A stretch of 14,156 nucleotides of DNA from SAR324 cluster bacterium (GTDB lineage: Bacteria > SAR324 > NAC60-12). Numbering within the stretch: position 1 is the first letter of the stretch; each line of letters opens with the position of its first letter. Below, one piece after another: positions 6,953-14,013 of this stretch. The notes below the pieces were generated by a model, which did no database searches, had not been told where the DNA came from, and saw only the letters and a list, made by a program, of their open reading frames with translations. Both the position numbers and the translations under genes were made by a program. Location: contig JAPKDT010000025.1 of NCBI GenBank assembly GCA_028822475.1, positions 1-14,156 of the forward strand, given 5' to 3'.

Positions 6953-8569
6953 TTAATTTAGTATTGAGCGAGCTCTTCTTACAGCTGCTTTGACGGGTGC
7001 TATTGAAGTTGCTGTTACAGATAAACTGCGTATTCCTGCGGCTAACAGTTTTGAGGTGTATTTTGTGTCACCGGCAATATTTCCGCAAACACTCACTTCT
7101 CTTCCTACTGCATTACCGTGAGATGCTACTGCAGCAATAAGTTTCCACAAAGCAGGATATTCTGCATGGTAGAGATTTACCACTGCTGGATTGTCTCTGG
7201 ATGCTGATGTTAGATATTGGATTAAATCATTACTGCCTATTGAGTAGAAATCCGCATCAAAATTTTCGATTTGCAAAGCAGCAATGGGAACTTCAACCAT
7301 CATTCCTAACTGTGGAATTTTCGCCTCTATCCCTCTGTCTAGCAGTTTAGCAACCTCATCTTTGAGTAGTTTACGGACTGCTTGAATCTCAAAATTTTCA
7401 GTTACCATTGGAATCATGATTTTAACTTCCCCCAGACTACTTGCTCTTGCTAAAGCCCTAAGTTGTGTCCTGAATACCTGCTCATTTGCCAAGGAAAGTC
7501 GCACACCTCTAAGTCCGAGAAATGGATTGACCTCATGTTTAGGGGTTAGTTCCGGAATTGTCTTGTCACCACCTGCATCCATAGTTCTGAAAGTAACAGG
7601 CTTCCCTTTTGCCCATTGAATCAGTTTAGCATAGTACTGAAATTGTTCTTCCTCATTTGGAAGATAACCCCGTGTGAAAATAAATTCAGTTCGGGTCAAT
7701 CCTATTCCATCACAGTGTTCAGGAGGCAATTCCGGACTATTTAGAAGGTCATCCATATTTAGCTGCACTTGTATTGTTACTCCATCTTCTGTAATTGCCG
7801 GTTTTTCAAGAAGTGTTTTTTCATAATCTTTTTTGTCCCTGTACTTTGCTATGATATTGTTGTACCGGCCAATTGTTTCCTGATCAGGCTCAATAATAAA
7901 ATCACCTTTAATACAATCTAGAATAACGGTCGCGTTTGAACTGATTTGATTTAGATCAATATCTGCTCCAGTTAACATGGGAATCCCTCTGGATTTAGCG
8001 AGAATAGCAACATGACTGTTTGGACTATTATTGATCAGGACAATACCAGAACAATTTTCCCAGTTTGTCTCAATGAATTGGGAAGGAGTCAGATCTTTTG
8101 TGATTATAATTTGTTCTGAAGAATTTACTTGATTATCAGCAATTTTCAAAATCTCTGAAAATCCAACTCCATTCAAATTGTGCAACACTCTCAGTTTTAA
8201 ATCTTTCAAATCCTCAGCACGTGCTCTGAAATAAGAATCCTCTTCTGTATCATACTCTTCAATCAAATCGTCAAGAATATTGCTCCAAGCGAGAGGTCCC
8301 GATTCATTGAGTTCCAGTCTATTAAAAATTGGTTCAAGAAATTCGGAGTCTTCGAGTAAAGATATTTGAAATTCCAAAATTTCGCCTTCTATTTTCTTTT
8401 TTGAATCAATCAATTTTTGCAGTTGTATTTTGGAAACATCAATAGCGTCAGACAAAGTTTCAGCAGAATTATTATCCTCAGCAAATGATTGTTGGTGCTC
8501 AGTTGAGACATTTAAAGAACTGCCAATTACTACCCCCTCACATGCAACTTGTCCTGTAAATATATGCAT
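6953..8569 (-). CDS. ptsI: Enzyme I of the PTS (phosphoenolpyruvate-protein phosphotransferase)
   Basis: This protein takes phosphate from PEP and passes it to HPr, 538 aa, slightly short of E. coli enzyme I (575). The order is the HPr-binding helical subdomain (about 35-140), the phospho-His subdomain with His186 in NSHVAILAKSRGIP, then the PEP-binding barrel. The barrel shows Arg293 (GIGLTRTEF), Arg328 (FRTMDAGGDK), Arg354 (LGLRGVR), Glu426 (MVEVP), Asn447-Asp448 (GSNDL) and the general acid Cys495 (VCGNIAGD). All catalytic positions are present, so it should be active. Its place between dhaM and dhaK suggests a dedicated EI for the DhaM HPr domain, whereas E. coli fuses a shortened EI to DhaM. 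An in-frame TAA directly before the ATG fixes the start. The Shine-Dalgarno is weak, so expression may be lower than DhaM. Confidence 0.95.
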   Translation of the reverse strand: MHIFTGQVACEGVVIGSSLNVSTEHQQSFAEDNNSAETLSDAIDVSKIQLQKLIDSKKKIEGEILEFQISLLEDSEFLEPIFNRLELNESGPLAWSNILDDLIEEYDTEEDSYFRARAEDLKDLKLRVLHNLNGVGFSEILKIADNQVNSSEQIIITKDLTPSQFIETNWENCSGIVLINNSPNSHVAILAKSRGIPMLTGADIDLNQISSNATVILDCIKGDFIIEPDQETIGRYNNIIAKYRDKKDYEKTLLEKPAITEDGVTIQVQLNMDDLLNSPELPPEHCDGIGLTRTEFIFTRGYLPNEEEQFQYYAKLIQWAKGKPVTFRTMDAGGDKTIPELTPKHEVNPFLGLRGVRLSLANEQVFRTQLRALARASSLGEVKIMIPMVTENFEIQAVRKLLKDEVAKLLDRGIEAKIPQLGMMVEVPIAALQIENFDADFYSIGSNDLIQYLTSASRDNPAVVNLYHAEYPALWKLIAAVASHGNAVGREVSVCGNIAGDTKYTSKLLAAGIRSLSVTATSIAPVKAAVRRARSILN

Positions 8570-8602
8570 TTAATCTGTTTAAATATTCATTTCGAAGATG
8601 TC

Positions 8603-8616
8603 AACCAGCGCTGGTT
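8603..8616 (-). repeat. 14-bp perfect palindrome between dhaM and the enzyme I gene
   Basis: AACCAGCGCTGGTT is fully self-complementary and sits in the 50-nt gap just after the dhaM stop. In RNA it could form a 5-bp stem with a GCGC loop; as DNA it could be a symmetric protein site. On the minus strand no T-run follows, so it is not a terminator for the operon. Confidence 0.5.
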
Positions 8617-8619
8617 TTT

Positions 8620-9300
8620 CTATTCACCAAAATTAGTATCTACCAAAACTATTAACTTTTTTACAGCTTCAGCGGCATCACATCCAGTAGCCCGTAAATT
8701 CAAGACTTTACCATGGCGAGCTTTCAGTCCCATAACTCTGACAATGCTTTTTGCATCCACCCAAACAGTTTGTTCTTCCAATTTTACCTGTACATTGGCC
8801 TCAAAACTTTTTGCCAACTGAGTAAATTTTACAGCGGGCCTGGCGTGCAGGCCTATGGGATGCGCTATGGTGACCCGATGCGACTCAATAGAGTCCGAAA
8901 TTTTATCAATTCCCACCTGTTTTTTTTCTGCAACGGACGTAACCTGTTCCAGATGGCCTCCACCACACGATTCAACACCAGCCAGTATCGCACCTTCCAC
9001 TAAAGGAGCCTCACAGATTTTTATTCTTTTCTGCTGGTATTCCGGAAGCATTTCAATTGCTGCCTCTGAACTCATTTCAGCACTACCAAGATCATACAAC
9101 ACAACAATTCCTGCCTCAGTCCATATTTCTTGTAAGCCTTTGAGAATTACCTCAACGTCTGTACCTAAACCACCATCAGCATTACCACCCGCAAAAGATA
9201 TTGGAATATTATCGCCTCCTATTTGACGAACCATTTCTGCTGTTCCTGAAGCAACAGCTAACGAATGAGATACTATCATCACACCTACATTATCACTCAT
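8620..9300 (-). CDS. dhaM: DhaM: EIIA(Man)-like domain fused to HPr
   Basis: DhaM passes phosphate from enzyme I through HPr to its EIIA domain and then to the ADP held by DhaL. It has 226 aa. Residues 1-125 are the EIIA(Man)-type domain with phospho-His12 in VMIVSHS. After a linker (about 126-138), residues 139-226 are HPr, with phospho-His152 in GLHARPA and Ser185 at the position of the regulatory serine in classical HPr (DAKSI). The E. coli protein is EIIA-HPr-EI in one chain; here the EI part is a separate gene 50 nt downstream. The ATG lies one base after the dhaL stop, with an AAAGAG Shine-Dalgarno inside dhaL. This HPr domain is the natural partner for both the operon's EI and the EI-like half of the divergent regulator. 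Confidence 0.95.
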   Translation of the reverse strand: MSDNVGVMIVSHSLAVASGTAEMVRQIGGDNIPISFAGGNADGGLGTDVEVILKGLQEIWTEAGIVVLYDLGSAEMSSEAAIEMLPEYQQKRIKICEAPLVEGAILAGVESCGGGHLEQVTSVAEKKQVGIDKISDSIESHRVTIAHPIGLHARPAVKFTQLAKSFEANVQVKLEEQTVWVDAKSIVRVMGLKARHGKVLNLRATGCDAAEAVKKLIVLVDTNFGE

Positions 9301-9301
9301 T

Positions 9302-9940
9302 TTATGTACACTCTTTGTGGCTGTTAATTATATTACAAATAGTCTTAATCAATAAACAAATGGACATTGCACCAGGATCAAGGTGGCCAATACTGCGTTC
9401 ACCCAAAAAAGAGGCTCTTCCTTTTGTGGCCTGCATGAGTCGGGTTGCTTCCAGTCCTTTTTCTGCTTGTATAATGATATTTTTGATAAGTTGTTCCTTG
9501 TCAATAATATTATTTGCATCTTCTTTAAGCTGCAGAGAGACTGGGACTAATACATCCAGCATTGTTTTTTCTCCAACATCTGACTTTCCACGTTTTTTGA
9601 CATCATCAACACCTTTTTCGAGCATTACTACAAATTCCTTTAAATTGATTTCTTCTTGCGGAGTGGCTTTACTCATTCCAATCAATAAACTGCCATAAAG
9701 TGGTCCGGATGCCCCTCCTACTTTCATGAGCATGGTCATACCAGCTTTTTTTAGGGCTTCTCCAAAATTTAATTCAGATAATTCCGGGCTGATTGCCAAG
9801 ATTGCCTGAAACCCTCTTAACATATTTATTCCGTGATCAGCATCACCAATTTTGGAGTCAAGCTCGGTTAACAATTCCCGATGTTCTTCTATGCATGTAG
9901 CAGTTCCAGTAATTAGAAGATTTATACATTTAGCTTTCAT
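9302..9940 (-). CDS. dhaL: Dihydroxyacetone kinase ADP/ATP-binding subunit DhaL
   Basis: DhaL keeps a tightly bound nucleotide that is rephosphorylated by DhaM and then used to phosphorylate the ketose on DhaK (family knowledge). It has 212 aa. The Mg-binding signature is at 28-36, with Asp28, Asp33 and Asp35 in DSKIGDADHG, matching E. coli Asp30/35/37. GGASGPLYG (75-83) and the segment GHLDPGA (185-191) are the other nucleotide-site hallmarks. It is the first gene of the operon, transcribed away from the regulator. The ATG at 9940 gives the expected spacing from the N-terminus to the Asp triad. No clear Shine-Dalgarno precedes it; the predicted transcript would have a leader of roughly 55-60 nt. 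In E. coli DhaL also regulates DhaR; no DhaR homologue is seen here. Confidence 0.95.
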   Translation of the reverse strand: MKAKCINLLITGTATCIEEHRELLTELDSKIGDADHGINMLRGFQAILAISPELSELNFGEALKKAGMTMLMKVGGASGPLYGSLLIGMSKATPQEEINLKEFVVMLEKGVDDVKKRGKSDVGEKTMLDVLVPVSLQLKEDANNIIDKEQLIKNIIIQAEKGLEATRLMQATKGRASFLGERSIGHLDPGAMSICLLIKTICNIINSHKECT

Positions 9941-10005
9941 GCTATGTATGTTAATCGTGGGATGAAAATGATTTATTGAAAATAATTACCCAAATAATAG
10001 GATGA

Positions 10006-10034
10006 ATACTATGTAAGTTGAGAAGGCTTGTCAA
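10006..10034 (-). promoter_or_regulatory. Promoter of the dhaL-dhaM-EI-dhaK operon
   Basis: Reading the minus strand, a perfect -35 TTGACA (10029-10034) is followed after 17 nt by TAGTAT (10006-10011; 4 of 6 matches to TATAAT). It lies 66-94 nt upstream of the dhaL ATG. The perfect -35 and ideal spacing make it a strong sigma70-type candidate. Its -35 coincides with that of the opposite promoter. Confidence 0.65.
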
Positions 10035-10039
10035 TACTT
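10023..10039. promoter_or_regulatory. Candidate operator: interrupted palindrome over the shared -35 boxes
   Basis: The 17 bases read AAG-N2-TTG-N-CAA-N2-CTT, with dyad symmetry centred on 10031. The centre lies on both -35 hexamers, so a dimer bound here would block or tune both promoters. FadR/GntR proteins bind short interrupted palindromes of this general size (family knowledge). That the adjacent regulator binds it is inference. Confidence 0.5.
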
Positions 10040-10055
10040 TTTTTTGATTCATAAT
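10028..10055 (+). promoter_or_regulatory. Promoter of the EI-GntR regulator gene
   Basis: On the plus strand, -35 TTGTCA (10028-10033; 5 of 6 matches) and -10 CATAAT (10050-10055; 5 of 6) are separated by 16 nt, ending about 31 nt before the regulator ATG at 10087. The -35 box overlaps the minus-strand TTGACA almost completely, so the two promoters should compete for polymerase or be controlled together. Confidence 0.6.
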
Positions 10056-10086
10056 ATTTACTTATTCTCGTTAATAAAAACTTAAC

Positions 10087-11580
10087 ATGATAAAAAGGAA
10101 GATGACTGACATTTTAGAGAAATCATTTTCAGGTATTTCTGCATCATCAGGAGTGGTTTCAGGTGAACTGATCTGGCATCCAACAATTGATGACGAAGTT
10201 TCTATATTCAAATCAGAAGTTGAAGAAAAACAAGTATTCACTGAAGCATTGGAACGGGCGGTTGCTCAACTGAGAAAAATCTTAAGTAAAATAGATTCAA
10301 ACTCAGCACAGTTTTTAGAATTTCAAATTTCTATTTTAGAAGATTCAGTATTATTAAATTCTGTTGAGGTTGAGTTGGAGAAAGGTATGTCCGCTGAAGG
10401 AGCCTGGAAAAAACAATTGGACCGTCTAATAGATCATTATCAGGAGCTGGATGATGAGTACTTTCGAATCAGATATGAGGATTTTCTTGACGTAAGAGAT
10501 AGAGTCTTGGGAATATTGCGTGGACAACAAAATAATCTGCAGTACAGTGGAAAAACAATTTTCGTTGGAAACGATCTGCTACTTTCTCATTTTTTGGAAA
10601 TGGATTTGGGCAAAGTATGTGGAGTTGCTTTGCTTAGAGGTAGTCCTGCAAGTCATGTAGCTATTCTGGCACGTGCCAAGGGAATTCCCTATCTGGTGAA
10701 GATAGAGGCTTCTGCCATAGAATTTTCAGAAAAGTCATCAGGCATTCTTGATGCTCAAAAAGGATTGTTGATTCAAAGGCCCGTCGAAGAAACCATTAAA
10801 ATCTATAATTACCTTAAAAAACCTAATAACTTTGCTGACAAAGATGTTACTGGATTAGTCTCGACGACATCTCCCTCTAAAAATTCAATGCTTCTTCAGG
10901 CCGTAATCAATGAATTAGGACAAAAAATAATTCGAGGTAAATTAGAAGCTGGAGAAAAATTGCCAATTGAACCAGAACTTGCTGCATCGATGAAAGTGGG
11001 GCGCAACATATTACGTGAAGCGATAAAAATCCTTGCGGATAAGGGCTTACTTTCCACGGGGCCAAGAAGGGGAACTTTAGTCCAATCACGTACCGAATGG
11101 AATTTGTTGGATTCTGATGTCTTGAACTGGATGATAACAGCTAGTGATTCTTCTTCTAAATTTTTAGCAGATTTGAATGAACTTCGTTTACTTCTAGAAC
11201 CATCGGTAGCAGAACTGGCAACAAGACGTGCCAGCGAGGAACAAAGATTAACAATACAGCAGACTATGGATAAAATGGAGGGCACAAGTGGAATTCCTGA
11301 TAAGGGAATTGAAGCCGACATCGCCTTTCATTCCGCTATCTATGAAGCAACAAATAATGAGATTTTGTCCAAATTAAAATTTGTGACCTCCACTTTGATT
11401 AAAGCCAATTTTAAACTACTGAAAGGCGAAACGCCCACCAATCTCACAATTCACAGAAAGCTTTCTGATGCCATTGTCAGCAAAAAGGGTACTGAAGCAC
11501 ATAAAGCAATGAAAGAATTGTTGATTAAAAATAAAAAAGATTTGAAACGAATTTTATCAATTCAATCTAAATATTTATAA
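10087..11580 (+). CDS. Fusion regulator: PTS enzyme I N-terminal domain + GntR/FadR winged helix + FCD domain
   Basis: This is a single 497-aa chain. Residues about 12-245 match enzyme I: the start FSGISASSGVVSG, the HPr-binding helices (LEFQISILEDS at 77-87; LDDEYF near 121-126) and the phospho-His loop with His190 in ASHVAILARAKGIP. The PEP-binding barrel is absent. After a linker (about 246-268) comes a GntR winged helix (270-335; EPELAASMKVGRNILREAI) and an FCD ligand domain (about 358-490) with Asp411, His415 and His456. The usual last FCD metal His is replaced by Leu478. The EI half closely resembles the operon's own enzyme I (LEFQIS-x-LEDS in both). It is probably phosphorylated by the DhaM HPr domain and regulates the divergent dha operon (inference). 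The start could also be ATG 10102; the ATG at 10087 has no clear Shine-Dalgarno. Confidence 0.92.
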   Translation: MIKRKMTDILEKSFSGISASSGVVSGELIWHPTIDDEVSIFKSEVEEKQVFTEALERAVAQLRKILSKIDSNSAQFLEFQISILEDSVLLNSVEVELEKGMSAEGAWKKQLDRLIDHYQELDDEYFRIRYEDFLDVRDRVLGILRGQQNNLQYSGKTIFVGNDLLLSHFLEMDLGKVCGVALLRGSPASHVAILARAKGIPYLVKIEASAIEFSEKSSGILDAQKGLLIQRPVEETIKIYNYLKKPNNFADKDVTGLVSTTSPSKNSMLLQAVINELGQKIIRGKLEAGEKLPIEPELAASMKVGRNILREAIKILADKGLLSTGPRRGTLVQSRTEWNLLDSDVLNWMITASDSSSKFLADLNELRLLLEPSVAELATRRASEEQRLTIQQTMDKMEGTSGIPDKGIEADIAFHSAIYEATNNEILSKLKFVTSTLIKANFKLLKGETPTNLTIHRKLSDAIVSKKGTEAHKAMKELLIKNKKDLKRILSIQSKYL

Positions 11581-11710
11581 ATGTTTTTTTGCTAAATTAT
11601 AATTTAAACATGCAAAATCGAAGTTATATATTTATTTAAACTCTTAAAGCTAGGAGAATATTTTGATATTTTTTGTATTTTACATCAATGGTTTAAATCC
11701 TTGCACTCTA

Positions 11711-11734
11711 AATCTAACATTCTAATCTAACATT
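11711..11734 (-). repeat. Short tandem repeat across the oxidoreductase stop codon
   Basis: AATCTAACATT (plus strand) occurs at 11711-11721 and again at 11724-11734, a 13-nt period. The second copy covers the last codons and stop (TAG) of the oxidoreductase gene. It looks like a small replication-slippage duplication. The rest of the 141-bp convergent gap (11581-11721) is very AT-rich, with a 14-bp palindrome TAAATTATAATTTA at 11593-11606 and no clear terminator. Confidence 0.7.
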
Positions 11735-12867
11735 TCCCAATTCCCGCCATTTTGTGAAGAACGAACAGCGGCACGGATGAATTTCATACCGGCAATTCCG
11801 TCTTCAAGGTTTGGGATTGGAGCTGGATTGTTTGAAGGATAATTTTCGCGTCGGTGGAGAATGAGGTCAGCGGCATCTGTATAAATTTGAGCAAAGGCTT
11901 CCAAGTAACCTTCAGGATGTCCCGCCGGAATACGGGTGGCTTGCTCAGCCCACAGACTTTGCTGGCTTCCACCGCGAGTCAGTTTTACGGGTGGTTCTCC
12001 ATGCACACAGAAAGTCAATTCATTCGGATTTTCTTGCACCCACTGAAGACTTGCCTTCTCTCCGTAAATTGCAATTTGAAGGTCATTTTCATGGCCTACG
12101 GCAACTTGACTGCACCAGAGGCTCCCTCGTGCACCATCGGCATATCGCAATAAAATACTTGCGTCATCATCAAGTTTGCGTCCTGGAACAAAGGTAGTCA
12201 AATCTGCTGCAAGTGACTCCAATTCCAGTCCTGTAATGTAGCGGGCAAGATGAAAGGCATGACTACCAATATCACCTACGGAACCGGCAGCTCCACTTCT
12301 GGAAGGATCGGTTCTCCATTCGGCTTGTTTGAGACCTTGATTTTCTAAATCTGTAGTCAGCCAATCCTGCAGGTATCTGCTTTTGATCACTCTTATTTTT
12401 CCTAGCGTACCATTGTGTACGATAGATCGGGCTTCACGAATCATGGGATAGCCTGTGTAGTTGTGAGTCAACGTGAAAGTCACTCCACTTTTTTTCACAA
12501 CATTGGCGACCTCTAAAGCTTCCTCCAAGCTAAATGTCATCGGCTTGTCACAAATAACATCAATTCCGACTTCCGCAAAAGCAATACTGACTTCTGCATG
12601 CAAATGATTTGGAGTGACAATGGCCACGGCTTCAATTCCATCTACACGTTTTGATTCGGCGGCTGCCATTTTACGAAAGTCGGCATATGAGCGATCAATA
12701 TTGATACCGATTTCTTCAGCAGAGGTTGCTGCACGTTCCGGATTTGACGAAAGTGCTCCGGCCACCAATTCATAGCGATCATCCAATCTGGCAGCAATCC
12801 GGTGGACTGCCCCTATAAAAGCTCCTTGACCGCCCCCGACCATACCAAGTCGTATACGTTTATGCAT
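11722..12867 (-). CDS. Gfo/Idh/MocA-family NAD(P)-dependent oxidoreductase
   Basis: This is a cytoplasmic sugar or cyclitol dehydrogenase of 381 aa. The N-terminal Rossmann fold shows GMVGGGQGAFIG (8-19). The family motif CDKP (106-109) holds the catalytic Lys108. Further on, GDIGSHAFH holds Asp199 and His203, the other two catalytic positions expected in the family. The C-terminal beta-sheet domain is full length. The ATG lies 8 nt after the stop of the isomerase gene, and AAGAG overlapping that stop serves as Shine-Dalgarno, so the two are co-translated. Such dehydrogenase/isomerase pairs act on inositols, ketosugars or sugar acids; the exact substrate is not readable. The gene converges on the regulator and probably belongs to the right-hand operon, not to the dha unit. 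Confidence 0.93.
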   Translation of the reverse strand: MHKRIRLGMVGGGQGAFIGAVHRIAARLDDRYELVAGALSSNPERAATSAEEIGINIDRSYADFRKMAAAESKRVDGIEAVAIVTPNHLHAEVSIAFAEVGIDVICDKPMTFSLEEALEVANVVKKSGVTFTLTHNYTGYPMIREARSIVHNGTLGKIRVIKSRYLQDWLTTDLENQGLKQAEWRTDPSRSGAAGSVGDIGSHAFHLARYITGLELESLAADLTTFVPGRKLDDDASILLRYADGARGSLWCSQVAVGHENDLQIAIYGEKASLQWVQENPNELTFCVHGEPPVKLTRGGSQQSLWAEQATRIPAGHPEGYLEAFAQIYTDAADLILHRRENYPSNNPAPIPNLEDGIAGMKFIRAAVRSSQNGGNWEMLD

Positions 12868-12875
12868 AGTTTCTC

Positions 12876-13928
12876 TTAAATTCCAAGTATTTTGCGGTTT
12901 ACAGTTTCGTCTGAAGCACCTGCAGCAAAGTCGTCAAATGCTTTTTCTGTCACTCGGATAATATGCTTACTGATGAATTCTGCGCCTTCTCGGGCACCGT
13001 CTTCAGGATGTTTCAGACAACATTCCCATTCGAGCACTGGCCAGCCTTCGAAACCGATTTGTGCCAATTTGGAAAAAATTGCTTTGAAATCAACTTGACC
13101 ATCACCAAGAGATCGAAATCTTCCTGCACGTTCACTCCAGTTTTGATAACCGGAATAAACCCCTTGACGACCACTGGGTATGAATTCAGCATCTTTAACG
13201 TGAAAGACTTTGATGCGCTCTGCATAAATATTTATGTACTCCAAATAATCTAGTTGTTGCAAAACAAAATGACTTGGATCGTAGAGAATATTGCATCGAC
13301 TATGGTTATCAACTCTCTCCAGAAACATTTCAAATGAAACTCCATCGTGAAGATCTTCTCCCGGATGAATTTCATAAGCTAGGTCCACTCCTGCTTCGTC
13401 AAAAGCATCCAGAATGGGCAGCCAGCGTTTTGCTAGTTCGTCAAACGCTGTTTCGATTAAACCTGCCGGACGTTGTGGCCAGGGATAAACATAAGGCCAG
13501 GCCAATGCTCCGGAAAATGTTGCGTGTGCCTTTAGTCCAAGATTTTTTGAAGCTTTAGCTGCTTTCAATAATTGAGAAACTGCCCATTCCTGTCTTGCTG
13601 AGGGATTACCTCGAACTTCTGGAGCAGCAAAACCGTCAAACATTTCATCATAAGCAGGATGCACCGCCACCAATTGCCCCTGAAGATGGGTTGAGAGCTC
13701 AGTGATATTGAGACCAATTCCCTTGAGCATTCCTTGTAAATCATCACAATAGCCTTTGCTTTCTGAGGCTTGATCGAGATCAAACAATCGTTGATCCCAA
13801 GATGGGATTTGTAATCCCTCAAAACCGAGAGAAGCAGCCCACTTAGCGATTTCACTCAGACTGTTGTATGGTTTCTCGTCTCCAACAAACTGAGCTAAAA
13901 AAATAGCCGGACCTTTCATTGTTTTCAT
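12876..13928 (-). CDS. Sugar phosphate isomerase/epimerase (xylose isomerase-like TIM barrel)
   Basis: This protein of 350 aa belongs to the AP-endonuclease-2/xylose-isomerase-like superfamily, which uses a divalent metal to isomerise or epimerise sugars or keto-inositols. Likely metal ligands are Glu186 (AYEIHPGE), Asp217 (LYDPSH), His243 (VFHVKD) and Glu300 (VLEWE), the usual E-D-H-E set along the barrel strands. There is no signal peptide. The ATG at 13928 has a strong AAGGAG (13934-13939) at good spacing, which favours it over a second ATG three codons in. It follows the FAH-family gene by 85 nt and precedes the Gfo/Idh gene by 8 nt. Some C-terminal sequence beyond the last ligand (about 310-350) is Ala/Asp-rich and poorly diagnostic. 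Substrate unknown. Confidence 0.9.
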   Translation of the reverse strand: MKTMKGPAIFLAQFVGDEKPYNSLSEIAKWAASLGFEGLQIPSWDQRLFDLDQASESKGYCDDLQGMLKGIGLNITELSTHLQGQLVAVHPAYDEMFDGFAAPEVRGNPSARQEWAVSQLLKAAKASKNLGLKAHATFSGALAWPYVYPWPQRPAGLIETAFDELAKRWLPILDAFDEAGVDLAYEIHPGEDLHDGVSFEMFLERVDNHSRCNILYDPSHFVLQQLDYLEYINIYAERIKVFHVKDAEFIPSGRQGVYSGYQNWSERAGRFRSLGDGQVDFKAIFSKLAQIGFEGWPVLEWECCLKHPEDGAREGAEFISKHIIRVTEKAFDDFAAGASDETVNRKILGI

Positions 13929-14013
13929 ATTGTCTCCTTAAATTATATTTTGAAATTTTGTTTGCACCTTTTAACAGCCAGACAGTTTCGTGAGAAAATT
14001 TTTTCAGAAAAGT

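Noticed and set aside
8855..9698. Long plus-strand open frames (123 and 165 codons) opposite dhaM and dhaL
   Set aside because: They lie entirely antisense to genes with intact catalytic motifs, show no recognisable domain and lack ribosome-binding sites.
10087..11580. The regulator as an artefact joining two genes (missed stop or frameshift)
   Set aside because: The frame is continuous, the linker is plausible, both halves are complete to their domain borders, and no internal Shine-Dalgarno plus ATG starts the GntR part.
11584..11606. T7 run and AT palindrome after the regulator as an intrinsic terminator
   Set aside because: The T-run comes before, not after, the palindrome on the plus strand, and the stem is wholly A/T.
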